A stretch of 64,000 nt of DNA, from positions 58,263,431-58,327,430 of the forward strand of contig NC_092349.1 of NCBI RefSeq assembly GCF_963676685.1. The letters run 5' to 3'. The translations under genes were made by a program, and so were the position numbers. Positions 11,571 through 21,193 of this stretch are shown piece by piece (position 1 is the stretch's first letter; every line of letters begins with the position of its first letter). This DNA comes from Mytilus edulis. Taxonomy: Eukaryota; Mollusca; Bivalvia; Mytilida; Mytilidae. The notes beneath the pieces are model-generated. The model saw only the letters and a program-made list of their open reading frames with translations. It was not told where the DNA came from and made no database searches.

Positions 11571-13715
11571 TTAGAAAATAGATGTTGGAGGTATATCCAA
11601 AGGTTTGTTAATGTCTTTAACAACGGCAGTCCAGAACAAAGACTCCCCAAAACCTGCCTTACAAGATAAATATGGCGTTGTGTCGAGTAATGTTTTTAGT
11701 GGGGTAATCATGTGTTTTGAATCGATCTGTTGGTACATTATTAATATCAAAACTTCTTTTCCCTGTCGGCGCCTCCGCTCTTGTACAAGATCGATCTCCC
11801 ATTGACACCATTCGCTTTTAGCAAAATTATTAGACAAAACAACGATAATCTTCCAACTCTTCTCCATATATTTTCCAATATTGTTAATGACTGGCTCTCC
11901 GACATCAAAATCCCTATGATGAACACAAACATTAAGGTTAGAATTTTCTAGATGTTTAAGCAAAACGCCATGGACCCATAGGCGATCGGCATCGCAATAA
12001 ACAACGAACGCGTCAAACTCGTAATCATCTGCCGATTCAAGACTAAAGTACCCACGTTTCATTCGTTGCTTTAAACGAAATAAATACAGTGCATTCTTAA
12101 AATTTATCTGACATTGGAATGTCATTATGACAAAGAAAAGCAAAATCAAAACAGATGAACATGCCGTTATTATTATCAGGTAGACAATGCTAAAAGAATT
12201 ACACTCTGCAATTGTTGGAAAATAATCTGCAAGAAGGGTTAATCGTAGATGTTCCGGATAGTAGCAAGTGTAACGACTCGGCCAATTTTTCTGCATTTTT
12301 GTTGAAAAATTCGTTGATCGAATTTTGTCTAAAAACCATTTCATTTCACACGTGCATCGATATTGATTACCGGATAATTCTAGTACGTTTAAAGATTTTA
12401 ATAGATTTGCTGGAAACGACGTTTCGTTAATAACGTGAATATTGTTCCCATCAAGATACAATTCGCGCATGGATGACAAATTATCGAAGAGGGATTCGTT
12501 CCATCGTTCTATCTCATTTCCTTGTAAATTCAACGATTCGATGTGAGGCATATTTCGTAATAATTCTTCTGGAATTGTCGTTATATCTGACGAAGCTAAA
12601 GTAAGTTTATGAATATTCCGTGTTGATGCAAATAGTTCTCGTACAATTGCATACTCATTTAAATAGTTATGAGATAAATCCACTTCTTTCAAATTTGGTA
12701 TAGTTTGAAAAATCGTTTGCGGATTAAATCGTTTTTCCTTATATTTTTTCTTACTATATCGAAAATTATTCCGATACAAATGTAATATCTGTAATGACGA
12801 ACTGTTAAATGCGAACGGAGCAATGATTTTCAATTGCTGATTATCACCTATGACAAGTTTCATCAAATTATGTAGCAATGCGAAGACATTATTATCCAAG
12901 CATCGTAAACGATTTCCATCCATTATTAGATAATTCAAATTATCCAGGCATTTAAAAGATTCTTTAGAAATTTTCCTTATAGCATTGTATGCAAGTGACA
13001 AGTATTTCAGTTGCGGAACAAACGTTTCATCGCTGCTATTACAAAAATTGGGTATTGCATATATATTATTATTTGATAAATCCAGAAAACCAGTTGTCAT
13101 AAGACCGTTAAAATTGACATACACAATTTCGTTTTCCTCGACCTGCAATTTTCTTAGGTTTGCTATTGGTAGAAATACACTTGAATTTAGTTTATGGAAC
13201 AGATTGTTTTTAAGCGACAGGGCGATTTTAGCTCCTACCAAATGATAAAACATGTCATTCGGAAGTCCATACCAATCGTTTTTCTCTAAATACAACATTT
13301 TAATGCTTCCAATAGTCAAACTCTGGAACGAAGATTTCAACGATGTTGTATTTAATAACTTCTCAGTTATTATTCTTAGCTCGGCAATATTTTCAAAATC
13401 ACAAAACGCATCATCTTGAATTATCTTAATTGAGTTATTCTCGAACCACAATGTCTTGAGGTTGATTGAAGAAATATTCCTAAAACTACTCCGATTGATC
13501 ACCGTAAGAATGTTATTTTTCAATATCAATTTAGTAATTGTTGGTGGTAGCTTCGGGATATAATTCAAAGATGAGCAGGTTGCTATTCTTTTTGTACACA
13601 TGCATTCATCATTTATTCCACATGGTTTTTCTTTCGCACAGCAGAAAACATTACATCCAACGGCTAAGCAAAGTAAAATGCACACAGAAGTAAACTTTGA
13701 ATTCGACATTTTCAA
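11571..13715 (-). CDS. Toll-like receptor A (single exon, LRR-TM-TIR)
   Basis: Complete 714-residue Toll-like receptor, expected at the plasma or endosomal membrane, where TIR domains recruit MyD88-type adaptors. Visible parts: hydrophobic signal peptide (about 1-27); N-terminal cysteine cap (CGINDECMCTKRIATC); about 15 leucine-rich repeats, such as LKYLSLAYNAIRKISKESF; C-terminal cap starting YRCTCEMKWFLD; a membrane helix near 509-533 (IVYLIIITACSSVLILLFF); a basic juxtamembrane segment; and a TIR domain at 565-714. TIR box 1 is FDAFVVY, box 2 is RDFDVGEP, and an FW pair lies near the end. With one C-terminal cysteine cluster it resembles short single-cluster TLRs. The BB-loop proline (RDxxPG) is valine here. 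A second Met at 13709 aligns with the starts of B and C. Many NxS/T sites suggest glycosylation. The ligand cannot be inferred. X1 lies head to head, about 3.5 kb away. Confidence 0.95.
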   Translation of the reverse strand: MKMSNSKFTSVCILLCLAVGCNVFCCAKEKPCGINDECMCTKRIATCSSLNYIPKLPPTITKLILKNNILTVINRSSFRNISSINLKTLWFENNSIKIIQDDAFCDFENIAELRIITEKLLNTTSLKSSFQSLTIGSIKMLYLEKNDWYGLPNDMFYHLVGAKIALSLKNNLFHKLNSSVFLPIANLRKLQVEENEIVYVNFNGLMTTGFLDLSNNNIYAIPNFCNSSDETFVPQLKYLSLAYNAIRKISKESFKCLDNLNYLIMDGNRLRCLDNNVFALLHNLMKLVIGDNQQLKIIAPFAFNSSSLQILHLYRNNFRYSKKKYKEKRFNPQTIFQTIPNLKEVDLSHNYLNEYAIVRELFASTRNIHKLTLASSDITTIPEELLRNMPHIESLNLQGNEIERWNESLFDNLSSMRELYLDGNNIHVINETSFPANLLKSLNVLELSGNQYRCTCEMKWFLDKIRSTNFSTKMQKNWPSRYTCYYPEHLRLTLLADYFPTIAECNSFSIVYLIIITACSSVLILLFFVIMTFQCQINFKNALYLFRLKQRMKRGYFSLESADDYEFDAFVVYCDADRLWVHGVLLKHLENSNLNVCVHHRDFDVGEPVINNIGKYMEKSWKIIVVLSNNFAKSEWCQWEIDLVQERRRRQGKEVLILIMYQQIDSKHMITPLKTLLDTTPYLSCKAGFGESLFWTAVVKDINKPLDIPPTSIF

Positions 13716-13807
13716 ACTTCAAAGTGATAGATAAAAAAGGACACCGACACAAAAAAATACTTCCCGGTATATTGGTATGTTGAATAACTTCCTTGATTCT
13801 CCAGTTT

Positions 13808-13815
13808 TTTATATA
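13808..13815 (-). promoter_or_regulatory. TATA box of TLR A
   Basis: TATATAAA on the minus strand, about 93 bases upstream of the ATG. The same box lies about 94-110 bases upstream of B, C and D. Between box and start lies ACTTCCTT (plus-strand reading, 13788-13795), conserved in all four genes. Confidence 0.6.
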
Positions 13816-14239
13816 CCTGTTGATCTCTTGATAATTACGTGCATGTTTCAACTCGATATGCACTTGCTAACCTATATGTCAATTTAAATATTCATTTGAC
13901 AGTTTTCTAACACTGAAATTCTATCACCAAACCATAATTTTAAACATACTTTTTTGGTTTGCCAAAAAATCACTTTGATACAAAACAATTATAAACTGGC
14001 AACAAGTATATATATTTCTTTAATTCAAAACTGTGGAATGGCTTGGTGACCTTGCCTTTCCCAAGCCCAGTCTATAAATCTCATAAAAATATGATTTTCT
14101 TATATTGACCTAATATTGTATATATATCCGTGTGATCGTTTAGCATTGAAAATGAAATTGGACTTAAACTTCTTTTATTAACCAACTAAGTACATTACTG
14201 GCAGAAATGACTGTTTATTATAAATCTTAACTGGGTTTA

Positions 14240-14345
14240 ATACAGAAAAACTGGACATTAATACAGTGCCATTACAGAAAAACAGGGCGGCTGGGCCATA
14301 ACAGAAAAAACAGGGCCAGTACAGAAAAACAGTGTTAATATCAAA
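14240..14345. repeat. Short tandem motif 'acagaaaaacagggc'
   Basis: About five imperfect copies of 'tacagaaaaacagKgc' in the upstream flank of TLR A. They are absent from the same flank of B and C. No gene is evident here. Confidence 0.6.
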
Positions 14346-14599
14346 TATAAAAAAATTAACATGACTACCGATTTTCAATACAGATCGGCTTGAAAAAAAG
14401 TCATCATAATTTTATTCTGTAAAATACGGCAATGCAATGGTTTTCTTAAGATCAATATTTTAGAAATAGACTAAAAGTTTCAAAAACAGTACAGAGTACA
14501 TCAAGTTGGCAGCAACACATACACTTTTGTTCAGTTGGTTAATAAATGTATTAAGAATGTTTTTTTTTAATGGCCCTATTATATTTGTCTTCAGTTAGT

Positions 14600-14672
14600 A
14601 ATAATGGCCTCGGATGTCTGTAATGGCCCTCGGCGTTGCTCGGGCCATTACAGACTTCCTCGACTATTATTA
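14600..14672. repeat. Hairpin (about 30-bp arms) in the TLR A upstream flank
   Basis: 'taataatggcctcgg', then 'tgtctgtaatggccc', pair with 'gggccattacagac' and 'cgactattatta' around a short loop. The arms are imperfect. Confidence 0.6.
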
Positions 14673-14833
14673 CAGACCTTGGACATATAACAGGTCCATT
14701 ATAAAAACACCCATTCATTAATACTATAATATTAATTTGAATTGAAGTATATTATAAATGAGCATAATGTATACTTGACTGGTGTAGCAAAACTATAATT
14801 ATCGAATTTTCAGGACGGTTATAACTTATATAT

Positions 14834-16635
14834 GTTACAGTAAATATGTGAAAATAGGAATTACGTGTAATTACTAAAATTTAGGAATTACATGTAATCC
14901 CTGATGCACTTAGTAAATACAAGTAGTTCCTGAAACGGCCCAATTATTACCAGTAATTACTAATTTTAAAATGAATTACACCTATTTACTAACTGTGAAA
15001 ACAATGTTGTAATATGGTCAGCTGATCAAAAGTTATGGTAATACCAACTAAAGAAGATCAGTGAGTACTCTTAAAAAGTGATTAGCCTAAATTGTACCTT
15101 TTTGTTATAGGAGCATTAGCTACAAGATATATAAAAAATTAAATATGATTTTATTTTTACTAAAATAAGCTGAGAAACCTGGTTGATGAGTTGTGCACTT
15201 GTAAGTGAATAATTGGACATCATTGAATACGTATTCATGTGACCTTCATTCGGCTTCAATTCAACCCCTAGCTGGAGATAGGTTACCGATGTATTCAGAT
15301 TTAAAATTGTTAGGGTTTCACGGAACTCAGTATCTCGCCTACTTTTGCTGTTAGTCGCAGGCTCAACAAATATGTAAAAAAAATTTTTTAAATTTTCCTC
15401 CAGATACTATCTTTTGACAGTACAGTAAGAAGCTTCTGTCCAAATTTGGTTAAAATCCAGGATGGTTTATAAAATCTAATAAAGGTTAAAAAAAAAAATT
15501 AACCACAGAGTGTACATGGTGTACATGTAGAGTTAACTTGAAAAAGTCCATTTATACGGAATATACGAAGAACGATTTTTTTTACAAACTTTACTTCTGG
15601 AGATTATCTTATAATTATAAACAAGCTTTTGTCCAAGTTTGATAGAAATAAGTCCATTTATAAGTAAAATACGGAAAAACTTGATTTTATTTTTACGAGA
15701 TTTATTTCTTGAAAATTATCTTATGATCATTAACAAGCTTCTGTTCAAGTTTGGTAGAAATCCAAGATAGAAAATGTTTTTTTATGTCTCGCGTTTGCGA
15801 CAAAAGTCGAAGGCGCGATAAAAAGAAACAGAATGACAACATTGAAAGTAAAACAAAAGGGATGAACCATTTAGTTGACTTATTCAATCCACAAAAAGAT
15901 GATTCTTATACAAGTAAAAACAATGATAGAATTTTTTTTACAGGTATATAAGCTCAAGTTTGGAGGTCTTGAAAAACTCATAAAAAAGAGAAACACAGAA
16001 ATATGAAATGTGACTCTAAAAACCTTCAAATTGTATAAATTTGTTTGTGAAGAATGTCGGCTTCATCGCAACAGTCTGACCAAAAAAGTCTTAAATAAAC
16101 CTGTTTTGTAAAAGGAATTTAACTTATGTCATTGGCCAAGTTAATATGCAAAGTATGTCTGATGGAGATTTTAATTTAAAAAAATTATGGGATTGTAAGA
16201 ATTATCAAAATTTTTCAATCAAATTTGGCATTATCGAATGTCTATCATCAAAAAGAGGTGGCGTAGTTGCCTATAAACTTGATTTTAGGGAGTTTCAAAA
16301 ACTTTTAGAACAACCATTTCCCAGTTTCAATTCACAATAAAGAGTATACACTTTTGATGTGCCTTATATTCCTTAATCCTAAATTAAGTAAGCCCCAAAA
16401 TACCTACCCTTTTACTTTCTAATTTAGTGTCTTGAATTATATTTTTATTTCAAAGCAAAAATATCAAGTAAGTAAACAGCTGTTAAAATGACAAAAAAAT
16501 ATCAGTGAATACCAGTAATTACTGAAACAACTGGTAAATACATGTAATTGCTAAATTGGCCTATAGTAATTACAGGTATTTACTGAAATCTTTAGTAAGT
16601 ACGTGTAATTCCTAATTTTACCTATTTACTGTAAC
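14834..16635. mobile_element. 1.8 kb non-autonomous DNA transposon with subterminal palindromic repeats
   Basis: Both ends start GTTACAGTAAATA in inverted orientation. Inside each end are repeated palindrome-like blocks such as 'ggaattacatgtaat', 'accagtaattact' and 'gtaaatacatgtaatt', at 14834-15000 on the left and 16480-16635 on the right. The flanks 'tcaggacggttataac' and 'taggatagtttaaataaaag' are contiguous in the paralogous TLR B and C flanks, so this is an insertion. The interior (15000-16480) has short frames only (for example 16146-16340, 64 residues) and no recognisable transposase. The superfamily is not assigned. Confidence 0.75.
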
Positions 16636-17178
16636 ATGTTTATAGGATAGTTTAAATAAAAGATTTCCAAACGTGAAATTTTTTTCGGCTTAAAATGTTT
16701 TGTATAAGGAAATTGAGATAACCGTTGCTTACAGAAAATTGGAAGAATGCATATTTCTCACGGAAGTAGATAAAAAAAATCATTATTCAATTTAAAGTGG
16801 ATAGAAATAGTCACAATCAACAAAAAACTGTTTAACACTTAAGATGTCTCTATTTGTGGATTTTTTCTCTCATATCTATAATTTATCATGTATTGAAAAA
16901 AACACCTGTAAACAGGATGCAGTGATTTTCCCTTGTTCAAATTTTAAGTATTTGAAGTGTTAAATCAATTGTCTACATTTTTTTGCAAATTGAAACGCAA
17001 TTTATTTTGAGGAAATATGATTCAAATTATGAGGAATTGGGTTTTTTTTAAGATAAAGTTATGTTCATGGTCTAAAACATTAAAAAAAAATATCTATACA
17101 TATTTTTGGCCACTCTAGTAAAACAAATTGTACAGAGAAAAGTGTAGCACCATATGTATAATCTCTGTAAATATCATG

Positions 17179-17189
17179 TTTATTTTCAG
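17179..17189 (+). promoter_or_regulatory. Conserved splice acceptor upstream of X1
   Basis: A pyrimidine-rich tract ending in CAG, followed by 'aactgagacagctgat'. The paralogous sites before X2 (near 27675) and X3 (near 42343) keep the tract and the following bases, so the X genes probably have an upstream exon that I could not place. Confidence 0.4.
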
Positions 17190-17320
17190 AACTGAGACAG
17201 CTGATTTAAGAACAGGAAATTTGAGTGTACTACTTGCACAATTACAGTTCTTCAATAAATCAACAACAGCTGACCAAAACATTAGTCAGTGGGAAGAGTA
17301 GCTCATCGGTTGACCAAAGT

Positions 17321-18364
17321 ATGAGTGAGACAGGGAACCCAACAGAAAAGAAAATGTCTCAAAACCAGACACCATCCGTACAGTCAGTAGAATCATCACA
17401 GTCTCAGGAGTTATGCACTTCGACTGAATACACTGGTAGTCAAAAGTCTGTTATTTCTTTATCTACCACCTCTATATCACAAACAAACAGTCAGTCATCA
17501 GTAATCTCTTTATCAACCGAACTATCTGAAGATGACATGTTTAACAATGTCAGCACAGAACCTTCAGATTCAGATACATGCTCAACCAGCACTCCAAATC
17601 AGTTCATTGATCTCAGAAATTTTTATCCATCTGTTGTTAGATATTGCCAAGGACTTACTGTTCTTACTGGAAGTTCCAATAAAACATCGTCCACGATGAC
17701 TGATATTCAGATCCTTATGACCAACGGCAGTGATAAACGATTATTACCAGAAAATATGCCTACATATTTTAATGATCCGAAGAGTTCACTTGAATCTGGG
17801 CAAAATCAACCTGCCTATGTCCTGTTAAAGTCAAACAAGGTTATATGTATTCTGATTGACAATATAGAGCCTGGACAATACATTCTAAAAAGGTTTTGTA
17901 AGAAGGTCAAAGTCATGCACGAGAAGGTGGTTACTGATAAAGATTTAAAAAATGTAAATGTAAGTAAAGCAATTGTTTCAAAGTATAGTGGACCTGTTAC
18001 CGATGATTATCAGGGAGATTCACAGATTTTTATATTGGGATCATTTCACAAGCAACCATTGAACTTTAAAATGATATCCACACATCAGCCATTATCCACA
18101 AAACTTGCCTTGCTTGAACAAGACGAAACACAAACACTACTTGAACAGACAAGTTCGGCAAAACATGACCAAATATTTTTACAGATGATTAACAACGCTG
18201 TAAAACAAATGAAAACTGTCACAACAAAGAAAAGCAGGAAGAAGAAACTTAAATCAGACATTAATAACAATTTGGATGGATTGGAAAATGACTTTAATGA
18301 ACCAGTGAAAAAGAAACCTAAATTCCAACTGAGGATTGTTCTAAAGAACAAGGAATTAGTCTGA
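17321..18364 (+). CDS. Gene X1: intact copy of an unrecognised Ser/Gln-rich protein
   Basis: I do not recognise this family. The frame is open from 17225, but that codon is GTG directly after an in-frame TGA, so I take the first ATG at 17321 (MSETGNPTEKK), giving 347 residues. A splice acceptor (ttattttcag, ending near 17189) is conserved upstream of X1, X2 and X3, so a 5' exon probably exists. Order of parts: a Ser/Thr/Gln-rich region with two VISLST motifs resembling SUMO-interaction motifs, the second followed by acidic SEDD; a more ordered middle (FYPSVVRYCQGLTVLTGSS through KVICILIDNIEPGQYIL); a Gln/Lys-rich helical stretch; and a basic tail with KKSRKKKLKS and VKKKPKFQLR, possible nuclear localisation signals. 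It is head to head with TLR A and is the only undamaged X of four. Nuclear function is inference. Confidence 0.7.
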   Translation: MSETGNPTEKKMSQNQTPSVQSVESSQSQELCTSTEYTGSQKSVISLSTTSISQTNSQSSVISLSTELSEDDMFNNVSTEPSDSDTCSTSTPNQFIDLRNFYPSVVRYCQGLTVLTGSSNKTSSTMTDIQILMTNGSDKRLLPENMPTYFNDPKSSLESGQNQPAYVLLKSNKVICILIDNIEPGQYILKRFCKKVKVMHEKVVTDKDLKNVNVSKAIVSKYSGPVTDDYQGDSQIFILGSFHKQPLNFKMISTHQPLSTKLALLEQDETQTLLEQTSSAKHDQIFLQMINNAVKQMKTVTTKKSRKKKLKSDINNNLDGLENDFNEPVKKKPKFQLRIVLKNKELV

Positions 18365-18366
18365 AG

Positions 18367-18720
18367 AAATCTAAAACTAATTTAAGCCAGGACAATCACT
18401 GATATACATGGACGGTAATAAGTCTGTGATAATAGGCAAGAATTGACTTCGCTTGTTAAATAGAACAAGGAACATTAAAAACTCGTGCAGTAATATAAAA
18501 CTAATTTAAGCCAGGAAAATCAGTGATATACAGTGGTGGTAACAATACTTTGATAATAGACAAGAATTGACCTTGCTTGTAAAATAGACTAAGGAACATA
18601 CAATACTTGTGCAGAAGTCGAAAATTAATTAACAACAGGACAATCAGTGATATACATTGGTAGTAACAAGACTGTGATAATAGGCAAGAATTGACTTCGC
18701 TTGTTAAACAGAACACGGCA
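18367..18720 (+). repeat. Three tandem copies of an about 123-bp unit after X1
   Basis: Each unit holds 'aatttaagccaggacaatca', 'gtgatatacat', 'gataataggcaagaattgac' and 'gcttgttaaa'. Three copies also follow X2 (28850 to about 29440) and a single shortened copy follows X3 (43525-43615), so copy number varies between array units. Confidence 0.8.
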
Positions 18721-20820
18721 CATACAAATTTCTTACATCTGATGAAGTAATGTTATGGTCAGCAATATGAGTCGTGTGATATTTCTTTTATTTATTTCTG
18801 AAGTCTTTCCATCGTAATTTATATTTATTTTAATTTGCGACATTTACCTTACGTATTTTAAACTCGTAATGGCGTGTTCCCTGTCCTTTATTCGTTGACT
18901 AGTTTTCTTGTATTCTTTAGATTTCACCATCTCTTTATGCTCTATTTTTTATGCCTATTTTTCTCTATTAAAAATCCTCGTCCATGCTATCAATAAATTG
19001 ACTAGTTGTAGTGGTACCAATATTTAACATGTTTGTGCAATTCAATTTGAATTAAACAGGATTTTTCTCAATATGTTAAAAAAATAAAATCGCATTTTAT
19101 TCAAAAATGACAAAATCGCAATTCGAAATTCACGCAATAATTTCTGAATATAAGTAACACATTTGTTTTCCTATGAAGTGTCCTTGCATAAGGCATGATA
19201 GTTTCAATTTTTTTTATATTAAAGGGCTATTGCATGAATACTGGGGAATACTGTCCCGAGTAGAATTTTATATTGCACCAGCTTGCGAGTGCAATATATG
19301 TTCTACGAGGGACAATATTCCCTAATATTCATGCAATAACCCTTTTATTGTATAGCAATTTAATATTGAAAGTAAAAATTCGTTTAAACTAAGATTTTGT
19401 CGTTGATGACGTCATGAATTTTGAAGATTTATTGTACTAGTGCAATATTGGAGTTTATTGCATGCTAACCTTTTGGTTACTTTCTATGGGAAACATTATA
19501 TTGCTATGCAATAAAAAGGGTTTTCTGATTGACGCACAGTTTTATTTTAAATATGTAATCAAAATGAAGTCACGTATTTGAAACTTAATTCTGCCATAGT
19601 GATACAATATGATATATTATCGTATACGCTTATTTTATGTCATATTCTTTAGGTCATGTTTTCTGTGTACAATTTTGGTATCATACACTTTCAAGGTTTT
19701 ATAGAGGTCATAATTCAGTTTCTTTACTAAGGGGCTATTTATTTAGCATCGCAATCTTTTTTTCTTGTTTGTAATTTTCAAGATTAGAAAGCTATTTCTC
19801 CTTTATAGATTTACTCCTTTTATTTGGGTGTAGTAGGATAGGAAAGTAATTTCAAAATCTGCTCAAACCGACATACTGTCTTTGCCAAATTTGCACACAA
19901 AACATTGCATTGATGTCAGGAAACGAAAAAAATAAATTTTGATGGAATAAAGCATTATACAGAAAGTGATACAGATCATTGTAATTTATTATATCTAATG
20001 TTGTAATTGTCTGCACGTGATTATTTTTTTTTATGACAAAGTGAAAATACATACTCTTAATTCATTACTGATTGCAATATTTTAGGCGAACCATACAGAC
20101 TTCTACAATATGTTATGACGTCACGGGAGATAACTCATTTTTAACTCAGATGTCAACCATAGAAGTTGATCTTCAAATATGATCTGAATTAGTTTTAAGT
20201 ATATTAGGAAATGTTGTTGTTTTTGTTATTATCTATTTTATTGTTGTTTTGTTTCACAATAAAATTGTACACAAATGCATGTGTGTTAGATATTTTAAAG
20301 CAATAAAATAAAGGCATAATAAATTTACCAGACTACTGCAGAAAATGTCATGTACCATTAATTTTCATTTAAAAGAATTCTTTCTTGATAAGTGTTCATT
20401 AAAACGGTAGGATTGCAAAAAATACAAGAAATAAAGAGAGTACGGAAAGGATACTATTGAATGATAATACATAATTGGAATCCAACGGGAATAACAAGTT
20501 ACTTCAAAGTAATACGCCTTTCATAGAATTATTTAATGAAATGAGCAGATTTGGGATTATTCAAATAGCTATAATATAACTAGTTACTAATTCCAAAATA
20601 CTTGAAATCTTTATGTTATTAAGCTTATTTGAAAGCAATGAATTACATTCCTTTAAAATGTAATTATTCAAAAATTTAAAAAAAAAATAAAGTATTTGAT
20701 TGACAGTATAAAATATTCATTGTTTTTCTGATGTACTCATATACACATGCTAACTGGTCTTTATTCTATTTCATTACGTATGTCCTTCGGTTTAAATCTA
20801 GGTAAATAGCACACTTTAAG
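18720..20820. other. Conserved X-to-TLR intergenic flank, no supported gene
   Basis: Sequence between X1 and TLR B that is repeated, colinear and very similar, between X2 and TLR C (29440-32280), and partly between X3 and TLR D (43620-46410). It contains the hairpin at 19222-19344 and two CRE-type palindromes TGACGTCA (19407-19414 and 20116-20123), which are kept in the next unit at 30243-30250 and 31568-31575. Confidence 0.7.
19222..19344. repeat. Hairpin element 'gggctattgcatgaata'
   Basis: The left arm, with 'ttgcatgaatactgggga' and 'tactgtccc', pairs with right 'gggacaatattccc' and 'atattcatgcaataaccc'. The paralogous copy is at 30057-30182. It is followed by a second, looser pair built on 'ttgctatgcaata'. 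Confidence 0.75.
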
Positions 20821-21024
20821 GAGGTAGACCTAGGTTAAGGGAGATAACTCTTTAAATCAGTCAAGCGTTTGTAAAAGTCAAGTTCACCAATGTATTTTAA
20901 GCATTTACCTGAAACAGATTGAAAATAATCTATGTAACCTAGAAGCTTAGAATATGTTTTTGAAAATGGTTGACACAAACGTACTGATGAGTTTAAGAGT
21001 TATTTCCCTTAACCTAGGTCTACC
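20820..21024. repeat. MITE specific to the TLR B downstream flank
   Basis: The ends 'gaggtagacctaggttaagg' and 'ccttaacctaggtctacc' are inverted repeats, extended inwards by 'gagataactc' and 'gagttatttc'. The TLR C flank reads straight through ('cacactttaatgacag'). 'acttta' to the left and 'actttta' to the right suggest a target duplication. Confidence 0.8.
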
Positions 21025-21193
21025 ACTTTTATGACAGTTGTTTATAGCTCCGTTATATTGACACCAAGGGTAAGCATCTCAAACAGACATTATTAGATAA
21101 TAGGGCAATAAGTCAAAACCGTGTTAACAACATCACAGACATACAACACATCTGACAATAAAAATCCAACAAATAAAAAAAATAAAATTATTT

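Noticed and set aside
11605..13245. Plus-strand frames opposite TLR A (and similar ones opposite B, C and D)
   Set aside because: Antisense shadows of the receptor genes; they recur at the same places in each paralogue.
17225..17320. N-terminal extension of X1 beginning at GTG
   Set aside because: Not a standard eukaryotic start, preceded by an in-frame TGA, and in a different frame from the X2/X3 N-terminus because of a 4-base insertion.
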